A DNA stretch of 64,000 bases from Arachnopeziza araneosa (GCA_003988855.1 QYAI01000010.1:1-64000); one strand, 5' to 3'; counted from the first letter of the stretch, positions 11,502 to 24,117 are shown. Numbers and translations are program-made. The notes: generated by a model from the letters alone, not told the origin.

Positions 11502-13123
11502 AGTAGCATTCGGAAAGTTTTGTGGTAGATACAATATGAGATTAATCTAACTAATTATTAAGAACAAGACTGGCAGCAAAAATAAGGCTTGACAGCTGAA
11601 GTAGGGCTTGGCAACTTAACTAGGATTTAACAATCAAAAACCTGTCTTTGCTAGTACTTTATAGTTTTGAGTTGCCACAAAACGCACAACGATCATCCCA
11701 CCTTGGGACGAACTGCGTCAAATACTTCTAAATTTCCATAGAAAACATTTCTGCTCCTATTGGAGCGGTACTGAACTTGTAGCTTATTAATCTATGCCCT
11801 CCACCACTTAGCGTTGCTAGGTTGGCGAGTACATGACCAAGTCTTATTTATAACCCTTCGAATCACGGATTCAATTGGAATTTGACCATGTGAACTAGAA
11901 TCTATGGAGAGTGAATAAGGTGGTGAGGAAAGAAACGAAGATGCGAAAGACTTCAAACTGTGTGGCAATTTCGGTTATTTAAAGGTTTCTGGGCCAGCAA
12001 ATTTCTCAATACCAGAGCTCAATGAGTTGAGAACACAGGGTAGAGAATAAGATTTACCTGTATATTGCGGTGGTTTGTGTAACTATGGATGGCTTGGTAT
12101 AGTGTCTTTTGGTTTAGAAGAGTGAGGAGACTCAATTCTAAGGTGTGGTACTTGACTAGGTTAGGGAGTTTATCTTATTTTGGGAGAGGATTTTGACAAC
12201 GAAAGAAGGTCGGCAACAAACGACATGTGACAGACAAGTACGAATTAATAGCAACAAGCTAGTGCCTAGTGAAAAGAAAGAGCCTAGGTTAGTGTTGATA
12301 TCCTTATCTATGGTAAAAAGAATTGAACCCTGACCACGTCAAAGTTCTACGATCCCCGCAGGCGAAATTTTATTTTACTGCATTCAATGACCTTACAATG
12401 GCTCCAAAACCTGTATTTCCTTCAATTGACTTGATTATAAGTTAATTCATTCTTGATTATTTGCGAAGAGTTGCGTGCGATATTCGGCAAACCGAAAGGC
12501 CAGCAAGATCTTTCTGCGGAAAAATTACTGTAGAATGAGGGTGGTCCAGCTCTTCGATCACCGTGTCATGTGCAAAGGCAGAAATGACATTTGATAAAGA
12601 GAGTGCCGGTATTCCGATCCAATTTCCCTAGATGGGATGGCTTAATCGATGAGTCGTTGAAGGGAATGCAAAGCTTCGGATTTAAATTGATCTTGTACCT
12701 CAGCCCCGTCAAACATTGACAACATTACGAAGCCACCAAGCCCCATCCGGGATGGCAAGCCGCCAGAAAGCTTGTCTGAACCTGCCGGATTATTGGGGAT
12801 GGGAAGGAATCCGTATCGAAGCCAGCCACCCTTTGAGCTCCTTGCTTGTGTGGCTTTCAAACGAGAAAATGAATCCTTCTTGCAAGTTGTTCTGAATGTT
12901 GATTTGTTACAAAAAAAGCTAGGTAATTAGGCGAGGCACAGCCGTCAACCATAACTCCGACGGCTTGCACACAAAGAACGCCCGAGATACTTCACGAGAC
13001 TCTGACAAAGAGTATACGCATCCTTTGAAAACATAAAATTTGATAACACCCATATTTTGTTCGTTCTTTGAGGTCATAGCAAGAATTAAAGAAACATCAT
13101 CTATTCAGTTTTTGATTTTCAAG
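11502..13123. other. Long intergenic spacer, nothing recognised
   Basis: About 1.6 kb. No frame with an ATG and recognisable composition was found on either strand, and no RNA gene or tandem repeat. Its last part should contain the promoter of the secreted protein gene that follows. Confidence 0.5.
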
Positions 13124-13798
13124 ATGAAAGGCATCTTGAGCATTGTTTTCTGGGGAACTCTCTTTTCAGTTTCCTCAACTTTCTCACTTCACATGCGCGA
13201 TCAGACATGTCCCGGTAAATCAATTCCCTTTAAATACCAGCGCGAAGAAAGATTCTAACTTTACTGTTTGTTCATAGATGGAGGAGTATGTCTCGATGTT
13301 GACGGCAATGTTTGCTGTAACGGTGGTCCTCAAGGCGGTTGCATGTTCTCCACAGGCGTTTGTTGCCAAAATGGCTATTTTTGCTACGAAGGGCAGTTTT
13401 GCTCAACCACAAATCCTCTTGCCGATGATAGCAGTGGCCTCGACACGAACTGCTGTCAAGATGAGGCATGTAGCACCATAATTGGCTTGGCACCATTCAT
13501 CATTCCATACAATCAGCAACCGTTCTACAGCGGTGCCTCGGGATCAGGAGCGGCGACGACTTCGACGGGCTCAGCAATTCTTCCGACTGGATCAACAGCG
13601 ACAATCACAAGCGTCTCAACAACCCAGAGTCCCTCTGCCTCGACTAAAGGCGGAAACCCCACAACTACGACAACTAGTGCCGGTCCTGCAAGTCCATCGG
13701 CTTCGAAAACTTCAGGGGCTGGCGGTTTCAGGGAGTCAAATACTCTGAGAGAGATATACTTGTTATTGGGCCTTGGAAGTTTGATATTTGTTTTCTGA
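13124..13798 (+). CDS. Secreted Cys-rich protein with Ser/Thr stalk and GPI-like tail
   Basis: Two exons, 13124..13214 and 13278..13798 (GTAAAT...CATAG), give 203 residues. A signal peptide covers roughly the first 21 residues (GILSIVFWGTLFSVSSTFS). Then comes a domain of about 75 residues with a dozen or more cysteines in CC and CxxxxC spacing, including NVCCNGG, GVCCQNGYFC and TNCCQDEAC. A Ser/Thr/Ala/Gly linker of about 80 residues follows, which should be heavily O-glycosylated. The C terminus is hydrophobic (EIYLLLGLGSLIFVF) behind an SGAGG segment, the layout of a GPI-anchor signal. I infer a cell-wall or plasma-membrane surface protein. The Cys domain does not match a family I can name; a lectin- or effector-like role is possible. 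Confidence 0.75.
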
Positions 13799-14306
13799 TA
13801 TGATTGACATTTTCTGTTGCCTCCAGTATGGCTCCTGTATTAATAAGGTCCTCCCGAGAATAATCATATCCCCTCTTTTTTGGTGTTCTCTACATTAATG
13901 TGCTCAGTCGCTCTCAGAACCCTGCCTTAACCCTAGTACTAGCTGATGAAGGCTAGAAGCCGGCAATTTGACACGTATAAAGACCAAGTCGATCCAGGTA
14001 GGACTTAACATCAGGCGATAGGAGTGTTTATACCAGCATTTTAGTAGGCGACGCCTGGAATTGAGGCTTGGAATTTAGCTGCACAAGACTGTGCTGAGTA
14101 TTTCCTGCCAAAGAGTCTCAATTTTACTTGAGTATGTAATAGTATCATGTCCAACTGGTTAGTTGGATGGATCAAAGGGCGCCTTGATCTGGATGCACAG
14201 CTTGCTGTGATTATGTAATCCACCAAAGTAACCTTAAGGCTCTGTTAACTTATAGCTAATTTATTTGGTCCTTGAACAATCAAATTCTTCTACAACTCCA
14301 TCCAAA

Positions 14307-16324
14307 ATGGCCACAGAATGTGAGAGCTGTAAGGATTTGGATTCAAAGCACGCTATATATGGTGAGATATGGGCGACAGGTCCTGTCTTCGAACATAATT
14401 ATCTTCCGATTGTTGAGGTCCTGGAGCACCAGAAGCGAGGCTGTCATTATTGTTCATTATTAATTGAAGTGGTTAGCAATTTTGTTTTGGATTGGTTACT
14501 TTTCAAAGATGAAATATATTTTCATGTCATTGCTCCGGATGGACGACCCTTTCAAGTTAGAATAATGGGACCTCCGCTGAGGGACGGAGAATCTTCTGAG
14601 CTTGCGGATGTACGCCTATCAGCACCTGAAGGTAAAGCTACTCCTTTCATGCTAGAGTAAAGCCCGATAGACAGTTTTGTTCAAGTTTTAAATCCTGACA
14701 CGAGACAGGCTTCGATATTCCTGGATTTTCTAAACTTGGCACAAGCCGTACGATAGCTCGAAACTCAGCTGATCCGCTCTGTTTTCAGTTCATTCGGGAT
14801 CGAATCCAAGACTGCTTTTGGCATAGTGAATGCCCTCTGCAAAATGGAAATTCTCTTCCAAAACGCCTCATTGATCTCGGATCTGATAACCACAACCTCT
14901 CTCTGCGTGAGTTTTCTCAGGAGATGGGAGTCTATACTGCCTTGAGTTATTGCTGGGGAAATAGCAGCACGTTGCTCAAAACAACTAAATCTACTCTAGA
15001 GACGTTCAAAAATCATATCCCTTGGGAGAAGTTTCCAAGCACCCTCCAAGATGCAATAATTATAACACGTAAATTGGGGCTAAAGTTCATCTGGATCGAC
15101 TGTCTCTGTATCATTCAAGACTATGGTTTAGATTGGGAACTCGAAGCTACAAAGATGGATCTTTATTATCGTAATGCTTTTATAATAATTGGAGCCTCCT
15201 CATCATCCAATTCTCATTCTGGGATACTTATCAATAGGCCGAAGATTTCTGAATCGATAGAAATAAGATTTAATGGTATTGACTCATTGTCCTATTCGGT
15301 CATTGCTCAAAAAAGAGACGTGCCGCTCTGGCCGTCAACAATTTGGCAGCTTGGACCACTTTCTGAGAGAGCGTGGATATTTCAAGAGCACGCGCTTTCT
15401 GCAAGGATGCTCCACTTCACTGAGGCCGAGATTATATGGGAATCCCGTACAGAGATGCTCTCAGAGGACTGCCATCTGATCAGAGATAATAGCCACGGCC
15501 TTATCAAGGAACTTAGAGAAAATTTGAAGCAAAATCGACAGAATTGCTGGAGATTGTTTGTCCGTTCTTACTCTGAGCGATCCCTGACTTTCATAAATGA
15601 CAAATTAGTGGCAATTGCTGGTATCGCTGAATATTTTCAAGAGCGAACTGGATTTAAATACGTAGCTGGGCTATGGAGGGAAACGCTTTTGGTTGATCTA
15701 GTTTGGACAAGTTGGGGATGGGAGAATGCTGAAAACCCTCCAAGCATCGTTCAAGCGCCTTCGTGGTCATGGGCCTCTATACATGGAAGAATTGCTTTCC
15801 ACGCCGAAACAATTTCAGAAAGCACTCCTATCAAGACGCACTGCACGATCGAGAGTATACATTACGCTGTTCCTCTCAACAGTCCGTTTGCCTTAGTTCC
15901 AAATAGCAGAATTGAAATCACAGGCCCTTTATTAGAAGTTGAACTCGAATTTAAAGGAGACTACGATAATTATGGCATCCCTTCGTTTGAACTAGATCGA
16001 GAAGGATTTTTCGCTCCTGTCTTCGCACCCGATACTTCACTGGAATGTATAGAAATCGAGGATATGAATGGTCTGAAGTGCTGGACCGTTCGGCGAACAA
16101 TCAACTTGCCGACTCCTTTCCGGGCAAAAGTTTGGTGCTTCACAGCAGATGAACACCCATCTGAATTACAAAGTATGTTGGAAACAGAAGTGATGAAGTT
16201 GCATGGTATTGTTCTTGCTGAATCTCCAGCTTCTCTGGAGGCCTATCATCGAATAGGTTCAGTCTCAGTTGAAAACGCCGCTCTTTTTGCGGTGGCAGAG
16301 ATGAAGACGATCAATCTTGTGTAG
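14307..16324 (+). CDS. HET-domain protein (heterokaryon incompatibility type)
   Basis: Two exons, 14307..14631 and 14709..16324, with GTAAAG...GACAG ends, give 646 residues. The N-terminal zinc-like cysteines are present (CESCKDL and, later, GCHYCSLL), then the HET core: YTALSYCWGN, a PSTLQDAIIITRKLG block, FIWIDCLCIIQD, an MDLYYRNAFIIIGA block and RAWIFQEHALSARMLHF. A PSWSWASI motif and a beta-rich C terminus complete the usual architecture. This is a full-length member, unlike the 5'-unresolved HET gene at the window start, with which it shares domain order but not close sequence. The family role is vegetative incompatibility and programmed cell death. Nothing in the neighbourhood identifies a partner gene. 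Confidence 0.9.
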
Positions 16325-17040
16325 TGAAGACGGATGTTTCAGGAAAGTCTTCATAACAAGTTGCAGTGTACGTACAAGACAAGCAAGAAAGAAAATGGCA
16401 GCAAATTCACGAATCAAAAGGTTGTGTAGGTACTCTAATTTCGGCCTGTTATAGCTTGAGAATGACTTACCTTGAACAACGAAGGCACGACTTGGCGGTG
16501 AAAGAAACACCTGATGGGAAGCATCAAATGACGAAAATGAATCAAACCAAGAAACTAGTTTCTCGGTTGCACAATCTGATACTTTGCAGATAGGAGCCGC
16601 GCTAATAGTTCCTCTTCTCAGCATATGACTCCTCTAGTATTCTTGAAAACAAAGACCAAGCAAAACATCTTGATTTGTTATTTGCCATCCTGATAGTATT
16701 GGTCCTAAATTATATTCCTTGCTAAGATACTAATAAATAGTTATTTGGATCACAGATACACTAACTCAATTGAAGTGAATGCAGTATGTACAAACTACCG
16801 GCACAAGATTTTCTGAAATGAGTGAATCAGCGACTTCAAGTGATCTTGAGATCTATCTAAAAACCTGTACTTGGCATAAAACAGGTAAAACGAGAAGAGT
16901 TGGAGAGCCTCATTTCAAGCAACCAGATTGCCCCCCAAAAATGGTATCTACTAGTTGAGATAAATTTGTATTCACTAGAGCTATAACCATCAAGCTTCAC
17001 GCCCTCCAAGCATACTTTTACTGTTCTATATCAAACGACA
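16325..17040. other. Convergent intergenic spacer
   Basis: About 715 bp between the converging HET and GST genes. AT-rich, with no supported gene. It presumably contains both 3' untranslated regions. Confidence 0.5.
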
Positions 17041-17760
17041 TCACTTTCGGAGTTCCTCTGGAGTGTCCTCTTGCGCATTCCAATGACTCTTAATAACCAC
17101 ATCTGTCTTGCTCAACTCCAGATAAACTTTCATAACCGTTGGCATCTTGGAAAAATCCACTCCGAACCTCTCGGCCCCCCATATAGCAGGCACCAAGCAG
17201 CAATCAGCCATGGTGATCTCGTTCCCAACACTGTACTTCCCGGCAGCACCTACACATACAGCCTCGTAAGCCAACAGCCCGTCCGTCATGACTTCTTTCG
17301 CCCATATCTGCGCGGCGACCGCTGGATCCTGCCCGGCCGCTGAAGCCAGAGCCCGTGCTCGGGCGAGCACCCGCATGTTCGTCTGGGGGTGGATGTCGCA
17401 GGCCACAATATCCACCAGAGTCCGCACGAGTGCCCGACGTGCCGGATCGGATGTGGGTGGTAGCAGCGGGTACGTTTGCGGAAAGGCCTCGTCAAGGTAT
17501 TCTAGCGCGGCGACGGACTGGGTGATCTTGGTGGTTTGCTGGCCCGTCGTAATTTGTAGGGTTGGGACCGTCTTGGATGGATTTACCTGTCCGTATGTTG
17601 CATCCTTCTGTTCGCCGGAAATCAGATTTACATATGTGGTTTGGGTGGTGATGCTTTTGAGTGCGAGAGCGATGCGAAGACGGGCACTACAGGCGGAGCG
17701 GTAGTAACTAAAGAGGTGAAAAGTCGAGTCTTCTGGGGAGTTGTATGACTTGAAATCCAT
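17041..17760 (-). CDS. Maleylacetoacetate isomerase (zeta-class glutathione S-transferase)
   Basis: A single exon of 239 residues starting at the ATG at 17760. The N-terminal thioredoxin-like domain contains YYRSACSARLRIALALK, the zeta-class variant of the SSCS glutathione-site motif, followed by the NPSKTVPTLQI cis-Pro strand and ITQSVAALEYLDE (glutathione gamma-Glu contact). The helical domain has the DIHPQTNMRV block, matching the family D-I-x-P-x-x-N signature, and a GNEITMADCCLVP motif. These enzymes isomerise maleylacetoacetate to fumarylacetoacetate in phenylalanine/tyrosine breakdown, using glutathione. Other genes of that pathway are not adjacent in this window. Third-position GC is higher than in neighbours. 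Length and motifs look complete. Confidence 0.88.
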   Translation of the reverse strand: MDFKSYNSPEDSTFHLFSYYRSACSARLRIALALKSITTQTTYVNLISGEQKDATYGQVNPSKTVPTLQITTGQQTTKITQSVAALEYLDEAFPQTYPLLPPTSDPARRALVRTLVDIVACDIHPQTNMRVLARARALASAAGQDPAVAAQIWAKEVMTDGLLAYEAVCVGAAGKYSVGNEITMADCCLVPAIWGAERFGVDFSKMPTVMKVYLELSKTDVVIKSHWNAQEDTPEELRK

Positions 17761-19792
17761 GGCTTTTGATTTCTGTATCAATGTCTAAAGATTTTCAAAA
17801 CGCAAATTTACAGCTTTGGAAGAGGAATCCTATATCTTTTATCCGCTCTATGGTTCGGGAACTCCGAGTACGGGGCAAATTCGCCTTATTTATTCAAACC
17901 ATAAACAAATGAAGATGAATTTCGGGTCAAGATTTTCGAGTAGAGTAGGTATGCTTATTCACCAAAAAGAGAATGTATGCTTATCCAAGAGTCAGAGGAT
18001 AGATGTATGCTTATTCAAGAAATGATGTAAGCTGATTCGCCACATAAAAGAGACGCCTGATGAGCTAAATTTTGACATCGCATTCAAAACCAATCGCATT
18101 TCTCACAAGTTCGAACACGAACAAGCTGCTATATTTATGGCCTCTCTGGGTTTGCTCTGGCTCTATGGCTTCAAACAGATTTTAGACCTTTCCAGTCCCA
18201 AAACTTGAAAAATGGTTCCGTTGAATGATTTCGATGAAAACAGCTGGTCTGTCCACTGATGGTTGTGACAATGTTAGTCGAGTCATTATAAAAGACCTCA
18301 TATTTGTCTTTGCTATCCTGTTAAGAGAGTCTTCGGAGATTTCCTCATACCTCTTATAACACATGCTAAGGAATATGTGACACGACTTGTCGGCCCAGTC
18401 AGGTTTTCAGTTATGGTCGATTTGGATACTTGGTATGGAAGTCGGGCGAACTTGAAGGGGTCTGTGAGATGTTACGCTCTCGCTGGAGCTGCGGAGTTCA
18501 TGGTTGTGGATCAACCATGACCGAAGAGCATGCATCTTTCTATACGCATGGTTCAAGGTTTCTTTCATTCATGAAAGTCTTCGGAAGGTTTATAAGGTAG
18601 GCTGATTGCCATCCAAGATGCGGAACAACCATAAAAATGGATATTGTATCTAGGGATGAAGCTCTTGGATAGATAGAAGCTCCTTGTGAGGAAAGAGTGA
18701 AAGTCTAGATATATTTATTCTCACAGGAACAGACTCACTCATCCATGATTGGGGTAGGTTCATTAACCGAGCAAAAGAGTTTGTCCATATCGGCGTTGAT
18801 GCAGTATTCATTGAAGCACTCTCAAATCACAAGGCAGCGAGGAGAGCGGTGGACAAGTTTGGTACCTCGATATTGTCAGCGTCATCGACTGTGTACAGAC
18901 CGAGAACTTGTCGGTCAGGGAGCTGGCCGAGTCTCGACTCCACGTCGTCGCATACCCTTGGAAGCTTGTTACCTGAACGCTCAAGAGTATCGTAGGGGCT
19001 TTGGAGAACTTGAAAAGGATTATGGCAGAAAGATCTCTACTCACTAAACTGAATTAAGGCGAGGTATTGAGGGGTTTGCGATCGACAAGTAGTTAGAGCG
19101 AAAAGAGAATTACAAACTCGAAGACTTTTCCAACTTAGATACTTGCGGGACAAAAAAACTAGTAAGGATAAGTGGTATAAATGAGTTGATTGAAGAGCTA
19201 ATTATAGTCTAAAACAGTACTGATTCTGTCGGTAAGCTGTAGTCTTTCTCCTAGCTTCAGGTGCCAAGCCTGTACTAAAATTATGAGATTCTACGTGAAT
19301 AAAATCATATCCCCTTAACCCCGAGAATATTTGATAGGGGGATGCGAACTAGTCAATTCCTCACTTTTTAATTAAACTTTTGCTCTTCAGTTGCTTCTAG
19401 GAGCTGCCCAATCATCGTACACGACCATGTATTTCTCGTCATTTATTACAGCTCCTTATCTCTCTTTCGTCTCGGTATATTTGCGTCTCCTCTTTCTATC
19501 TTGACCGTTTGTTCAAGAGGCAGAACACCGGAGGTAGACACAGAACGACTGGTGTCTCTTCACCAGTCGATGGCGAAGACAGAACCACAGGAGGGTGGGG
19601 CCGTTTTTCTGACTAATACACCACTAGAAAGAGTTTTGTGGCCTGCATGTAACGCGCAGTTGCGAGTTCCCGAACAACGGCAATATAAGGCTCCGCACAG
19701 CAATCAGGGAAAGTTCAAACCGGTTATATACTTCCCAAACTCAGCTGAGAAAATAATAACTATCTACGCGGATTTTCGGAACAATTTGAAAG
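17761..19792. other. Long intergenic region, nothing firmly recognised
   Basis: About 2 kb upstream of both the GST gene (minus) and the homeodomain gene (plus), so it should hold both promoters. A short string, GTATGCTTAT, recurs at about 17949, 17974 and 18004. A 133-codon plus-strand frame at 19501-19902 overlaps the homeodomain gene start in another frame; it may be upstream leader rather than a gene. Confidence 0.45.
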
Positions 19793-22409
19793 ATGAACGG
19801 AGAATGCAAATGTCATGTTTGTGCTCAATCGAGCCAGTGCTTTCACAATCAGGCACTAGGCGGCAGCTGCCGGTCTCAAAGTCTTCAAACCGACCATCTT
19901 AGACCCTTTTTTGACCATATATCCTCCCATTCAGCACATTGGAATGAGTACAGATTGTCTCAACAAAGGTCGGGACGTCAAGGCATGGACTCCAACCAAG
20001 CTACCCTCAGCGTTGATCAAATTATGATTACACAACCAAACCCAAGCATAGAGACTAAACCCCGCTTAGACATGGACGAAGTTGGAGTTTGGGAACGCGA
20101 GTTTATGAAAAATCCTAAACCAGCAACCGTGATTAAACGCCAATTTGCTGAAGATATGGGCGTTGATCTAGCTAGAATAAACGTACCCCACTCGAGCCCT
20201 ACTTGAAGTAATATCTCAGCTAATAACTTATAGAACTGGTTCCAAAACCGTCGAGCAAAGCGTAAGCAAGAGCATAAACAGGAGGTTTATGAGGCTAGAC
20301 AAGTTCAAGAGGCTTTGAAACAAATCTCAGAGCCATCATCACCTTGTCTCGGTTACGACAACAAATTAAGCCATAAACCCATCTCAGAGTTTGATTCGCT
20401 TAGTGAACTTCCATCCCTCTACAATCCTTCCTGCTCTGACCCTACGACTGCGAGCATGGAATCGCTTTGTCGAACATTAGGAGCAGCTCAAACCATTTTG
20501 CAGCGAGATGACTTGAAAGACAGTTGCTCTGAACTGAACAAAAAGATGAAGATGTTGAACGGCTCTCTTGATCGGCAGACTTTTAATATCGAGAAGATAA
20601 GCCCCTCGCTCACTGTATATGATTCTATTGCAATGGATGGTCAACAAAACCAGTTCTCAAATTTGCGAGCTAAAATCCCATCAAAAATTTTCGAATTTAG
20701 TATTACCGGCCCAGACGACTTCGATGAGTGCCAGCCTCGCCTCTACAACATCGGCAGTGTTTCTGATGATAGAGAGGAGAAATACAACTCTATCAAAATA
20801 GCTCTCCCTCCTGTGCTCGCTGCGGTTGATGAAAGACGCCCTGCTATCCAAACAACCAAAATTGAGAAAATGAAGTTCAAAATTGAGCCTGGTTGTATTT
20901 GCAACGTTAGCCATCGGCATGACAACGTGCTAGAAGGTGGCAAATGTGCCTCCGACAAAACTGAGTATTCCCGCAGCCCATGTATCCAATTGCACAACAA
21001 CGTTCTGGGATCTGCACTTGATTCACATGGAATTAAGCAAGAGGATCACATTTCGCCTATCTTAGGGCAGATACAACAAGCTCCAGTTGAACGTATTATG
21101 GACAAATTCTGGCTCATATTTGACAAGAGCTGGGCGGCACGGATCACTCAATGTCCTGGAGATTGTCCACCAGCCTCACAAGATAGCAAAGGCCGAGATA
21201 CATCAGCACACAAAGTATCAATAACTAGCTCCCAAAATAAACGGCAAAAAAATCATGACGAATCTTCGGCCGATGAGAGCGGTAACAAAAAACCTCGGAG
21301 GCAACGTGATGACTGGCGGCTATCCACTGAACTCAACAAGTCGGTTCGATTTGCGTGTCCATTTCGGAAGTATGATCCTCAGATTTATAGCATTCACAGC
21401 CATCGTGTGTGTGCACTGACTGGTTGGGAGACAATTGGACGTCTGAAGTAAGCTATCAAGTTTTATTTCGGTAGCTTAAAGTCTGTTACTAAAATTCTTT
21501 AGGGAACACCTGTACAGAAATCATAAAGCTGCCCCATATTGCAAACGATGTTGGAAAGTTTTCCAAACCGACGAACTACTTGACTTTCACGCAACAGTTC
21601 CTGCTACTTCCATTTGCGAGGCCTTGCCTGGGGATCCTCCTGAAGGAATCACACCAAAACAAGTAATAGAGCTGAGATCAAAAGCCAAGCCCTATTCAAA
21701 ACAGAGCGAAGCAGAGAGATGGGGAGCAATTTTTAGACTTTTGTTTCCTGGTAAAGCTGTACCAACGCCATGTAAGCAAGTCTTTGGTGTTGAAAGCGCC
21801 CTCACAAGCTTTGTTTACTAACCGAAGATAGACTTGGACCCAGTTCAAGAGCAAATACTATCTTTGCCTAGCTCTCAGATCCTGATGCGCTATGAGAGTT
21901 ATATGCAACATGAGTTACCTCGGCTTTTCCGATCAAGAATCGAAGAGTTTGTTCGTGAACAAATGCAACCCGTTCAGATGTCTCCTTTTACGAATCTGGA
22001 GAATCTTATTCGTGAATGTCAAGAGCATTTATCATCAAGATATCGAGAGACAGGTTTAGCAGAGCGGCAATCGGAGGCACCATCAGCGGAACCCATAGAA
22101 ACACCAGTAAATGCTACAAATTCAACTAATACTACCGAGCAGCGAAGCATGATCACTGGCGAGAAAGTTCATCAAACATCTCGTAACTTTTTGGATGCTA
22201 TTCTCCAATCTTCGCAACTGCAAGAAGAAGATTATGTCCTAGATTTTCTGACCTCAGAAGCGGATCTATTTGACCCCAGTAGCCATGACTTATCTGGCAA
22301 CCTCTCAGACTCTGGATACATAAATGTTCCCCGCTGTAACTGTAGAGACCTCTGCAGTTGTTTCTTACCAGTGATTGGCTCTGAAAATCAGGATTTCGAG
22401 GTCAATTAA
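19793..22409 (+). CDS. Homeodomain plus C2H2-like zinc-finger transcription regulator
   Basis: Four exons, 19793..20182, 20234..21447, 21503..21771 and 21832..22409, join in frame to 816 residues. The second homeodomain half (RINNWFQNRRAKRKQ) spans the first intron, and helices 1-2 are seen in VWEREFMKNPKPATVIKRQF, so the homeodomain lies at about residues 85-145. Near residue 500 begins a fungal C2H2-like module: FACPFRKYDP, CALTGWETIGRLKEHLYR, then YCKRCWKVF and a His-containing helix. It is followed by an LRS...QSEAERWGAIFRLLFP block and PYLDPVQEQ. The middle ~350 residues look disordered. I infer a nuclear DNA-binding regulator. The start is uncertain: the ATG at 19793 gives a Cys-rich leader, and the in-frame ATG at 19988 is an alternative. 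Confidence 0.85.
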
Positions 22410-23274
22410 TTATGTTTTTGTTGATCTAACTCAAGACCTGGAGGGCTAAATTTTAATTTTCGACGACGTATTTCTCTAGAATTCAGGGTTGGATACACCT
22501 AACTCGTCAATTTCGTATTTCTTTCCTCTGCGGCAGAACTCTTAGGGCCTCTGCTTGTTCCACTCTCTGACTTTAGAAGGCCGCAACAGATATCTTGCTC
22601 CAAAAGGATTCCCGGATTGGGTATACTTCAATCCTTATTCAAAACAGACACACCTCAGCTCCAGAGTTAGCATCAGCGTTGACGCGAGGCCAGCCAAGCA
22701 GTCATTTACATAATCCTGAGCTAGGCCTGAATACCTATGTAGCTATATCCATGAGAACAATGAACATAATGACTTTATGAAAGCTCAAAGGCTTCAATTC
22801 ATACACTTCGACGCTATTCATCGGAGCAGTTATTAATTCTCCCGTGCAAGATGTCGTGTTACACATTCGGGCTTAACATATTATCTCCGACTCAGTGGAA
22901 TACAGCGTGAACTAATCAGCATTATTCATCAGTGATTATCAAGTTATACCTGATTGGATGTCGTATTCTCTCCCAAAGTGATGGTATAACAAATAAAAAG
23001 TAAGATAATTGATCAGCTTTTGGTTATGCTAGCATCTCGCTGCCGAGGATCCGGAGTAGTTATATAATCGCCCATGAAGCTGGGCTTATAAAGTCCAAGA
23101 CGCAAATATTTGGGGCTGCGATTAAATTGACCTGTTATTTCGCTGAATTTTCACGTCTGATCAAGATTTGAAGAAAGAAGAGTCCATCAATCACTTGAAT
23201 TCTTCGATTTTGTTCACCTTCAATCTGCATTAAATCACTTGCGCTTCACGGTACAGAAAACTCCACGCAGCAAA
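22410..23274. other. Intergenic spacer
   Basis: About 865 bp between two plus-strand genes. No supported frame, RNA or repeat. The distal part should be the dehydrogenase promoter. Confidence 0.5.
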
Positions 23275-24117
23275 ATGATCCAGCCAACCCACCTCGTAAC
23301 CTATCCTCGTCTTTCCCCAAGTCGGCTCAGAAATGAATTGCGAGGAAAGTCCGTTCTTTTGACCGGTGGTGGCCACGGAATCGGAGCTGATACTGCCAAA
23401 TCCTTTGCCCAAGGGGGCGTGAAAGAGATCATCCTGGTTGGCCGAAACAAATCCAAACTCGAGGCAAGCGCAAAAGAACTAGAAGAGTATACATCAACCA
23501 AAGTAGATTATCGTATAGCAGACATCTCATCTGCCGACGACGTAAAGCAGCTCTTCGCTTCTCTGTCCAGCGCCCCCGATATCCTCGTCAACAACGCCGG
23601 CTACCTTGCTACTCCGGCCAACTTTGTCGATGCAGATTTGACTGAGTTTTGGTATACCTTTCAAGTCAATGTCCTCGGTACTATTCAAGTAACCCAAGCT
23701 TTCCTTCGCCACAGGAAGGCCCATGGTGCTACTGATCCTGCCATTGTCATCACGCTCAATACCATAGGAGCATATGCGGTCCAGGTCCCCAATCTATCCC
23801 CGTACGCGGCTTCTAAGGCGGCCCTCTTGCGTTGGTCGGAGCTGATGGCATCAGATGTACCAGAAACTACAGCGAGGTTCATCTCAGTTCACCCAGGAGC
23901 TGTGAAGACTGATATGGGTATCAAATCTGGTCTGGATGGGGTGTTTCCTAGCACTGATGCTACGCTTGCTGCTGATTTCACTGTGTGGACTACAAGTGAA
24001 GAGGCTAAATTCTTGTCTGGTCGGTTTGCTTGGGTCAATTGGGATGTTGATGAATTGATTGCTGCTAAGGAGGATATTCTCAGCAAAGATCTGCTGAGAA
24101 CTAGCATCTCTCAATAA
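23275..24117 (+). CDS. Short-chain dehydrogenase/reductase
   Basis: A single exon of 280 residues from the ATG at 23275. The Rossmann cofactor motif TGGGHGIG sits near residue 32, the structural NNAG motif near residue 107, and the catalytic Y-x-x-x-K as YAASKAALLRW near residue 175. The segment before it (VITLNTIGAYAV) carries Thr and Ile where classical members have the catalytic Ser, so the active site is slightly atypical. HPGAVKTDM after the active site is the usual substrate/cofactor-loop motif of this group. An Arg-rich start of the second strand (VGRNKSKL) favours NADP over NAD. Substrate unknown; no clustering with biosynthetic core enzymes is visible. Cytosolic by appearance. Confidence 0.9.
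   Translation: MIQPTHLVTYPRLSPSRLRNELRGKSVLLTGGGHGIGADTAKSFAQGGVKEIILVGRNKSKLEASAKELEEYTSTKVDYRIADISSADDVKQLFASLSSAPDILVNNAGYLATPANFVDADLTEFWYTFQVNVLGTIQVTQAFLRHRKAHGATDPAIVITLNTIGAYAVQVPNLSPYAASKAALLRWSELMASDVPETTARFISVHPGAVKTDMGIKSGLDGVFPSTDATLAADFTVWTTSEEAKFLSGRFAWVNWDVDELIAAKEDILSKDLLRTSISQ

Noticed and set aside
12642..12860. Minus-strand open frame in the long spacer
   Set aside because: Begins with TTG, not ATG, and shows no family features.
18745..19047. Overlapping plus and minus open frames in the spacer before the homeodomain gene
   Set aside because: Neither strand shows recognisable protein features; likely chance.
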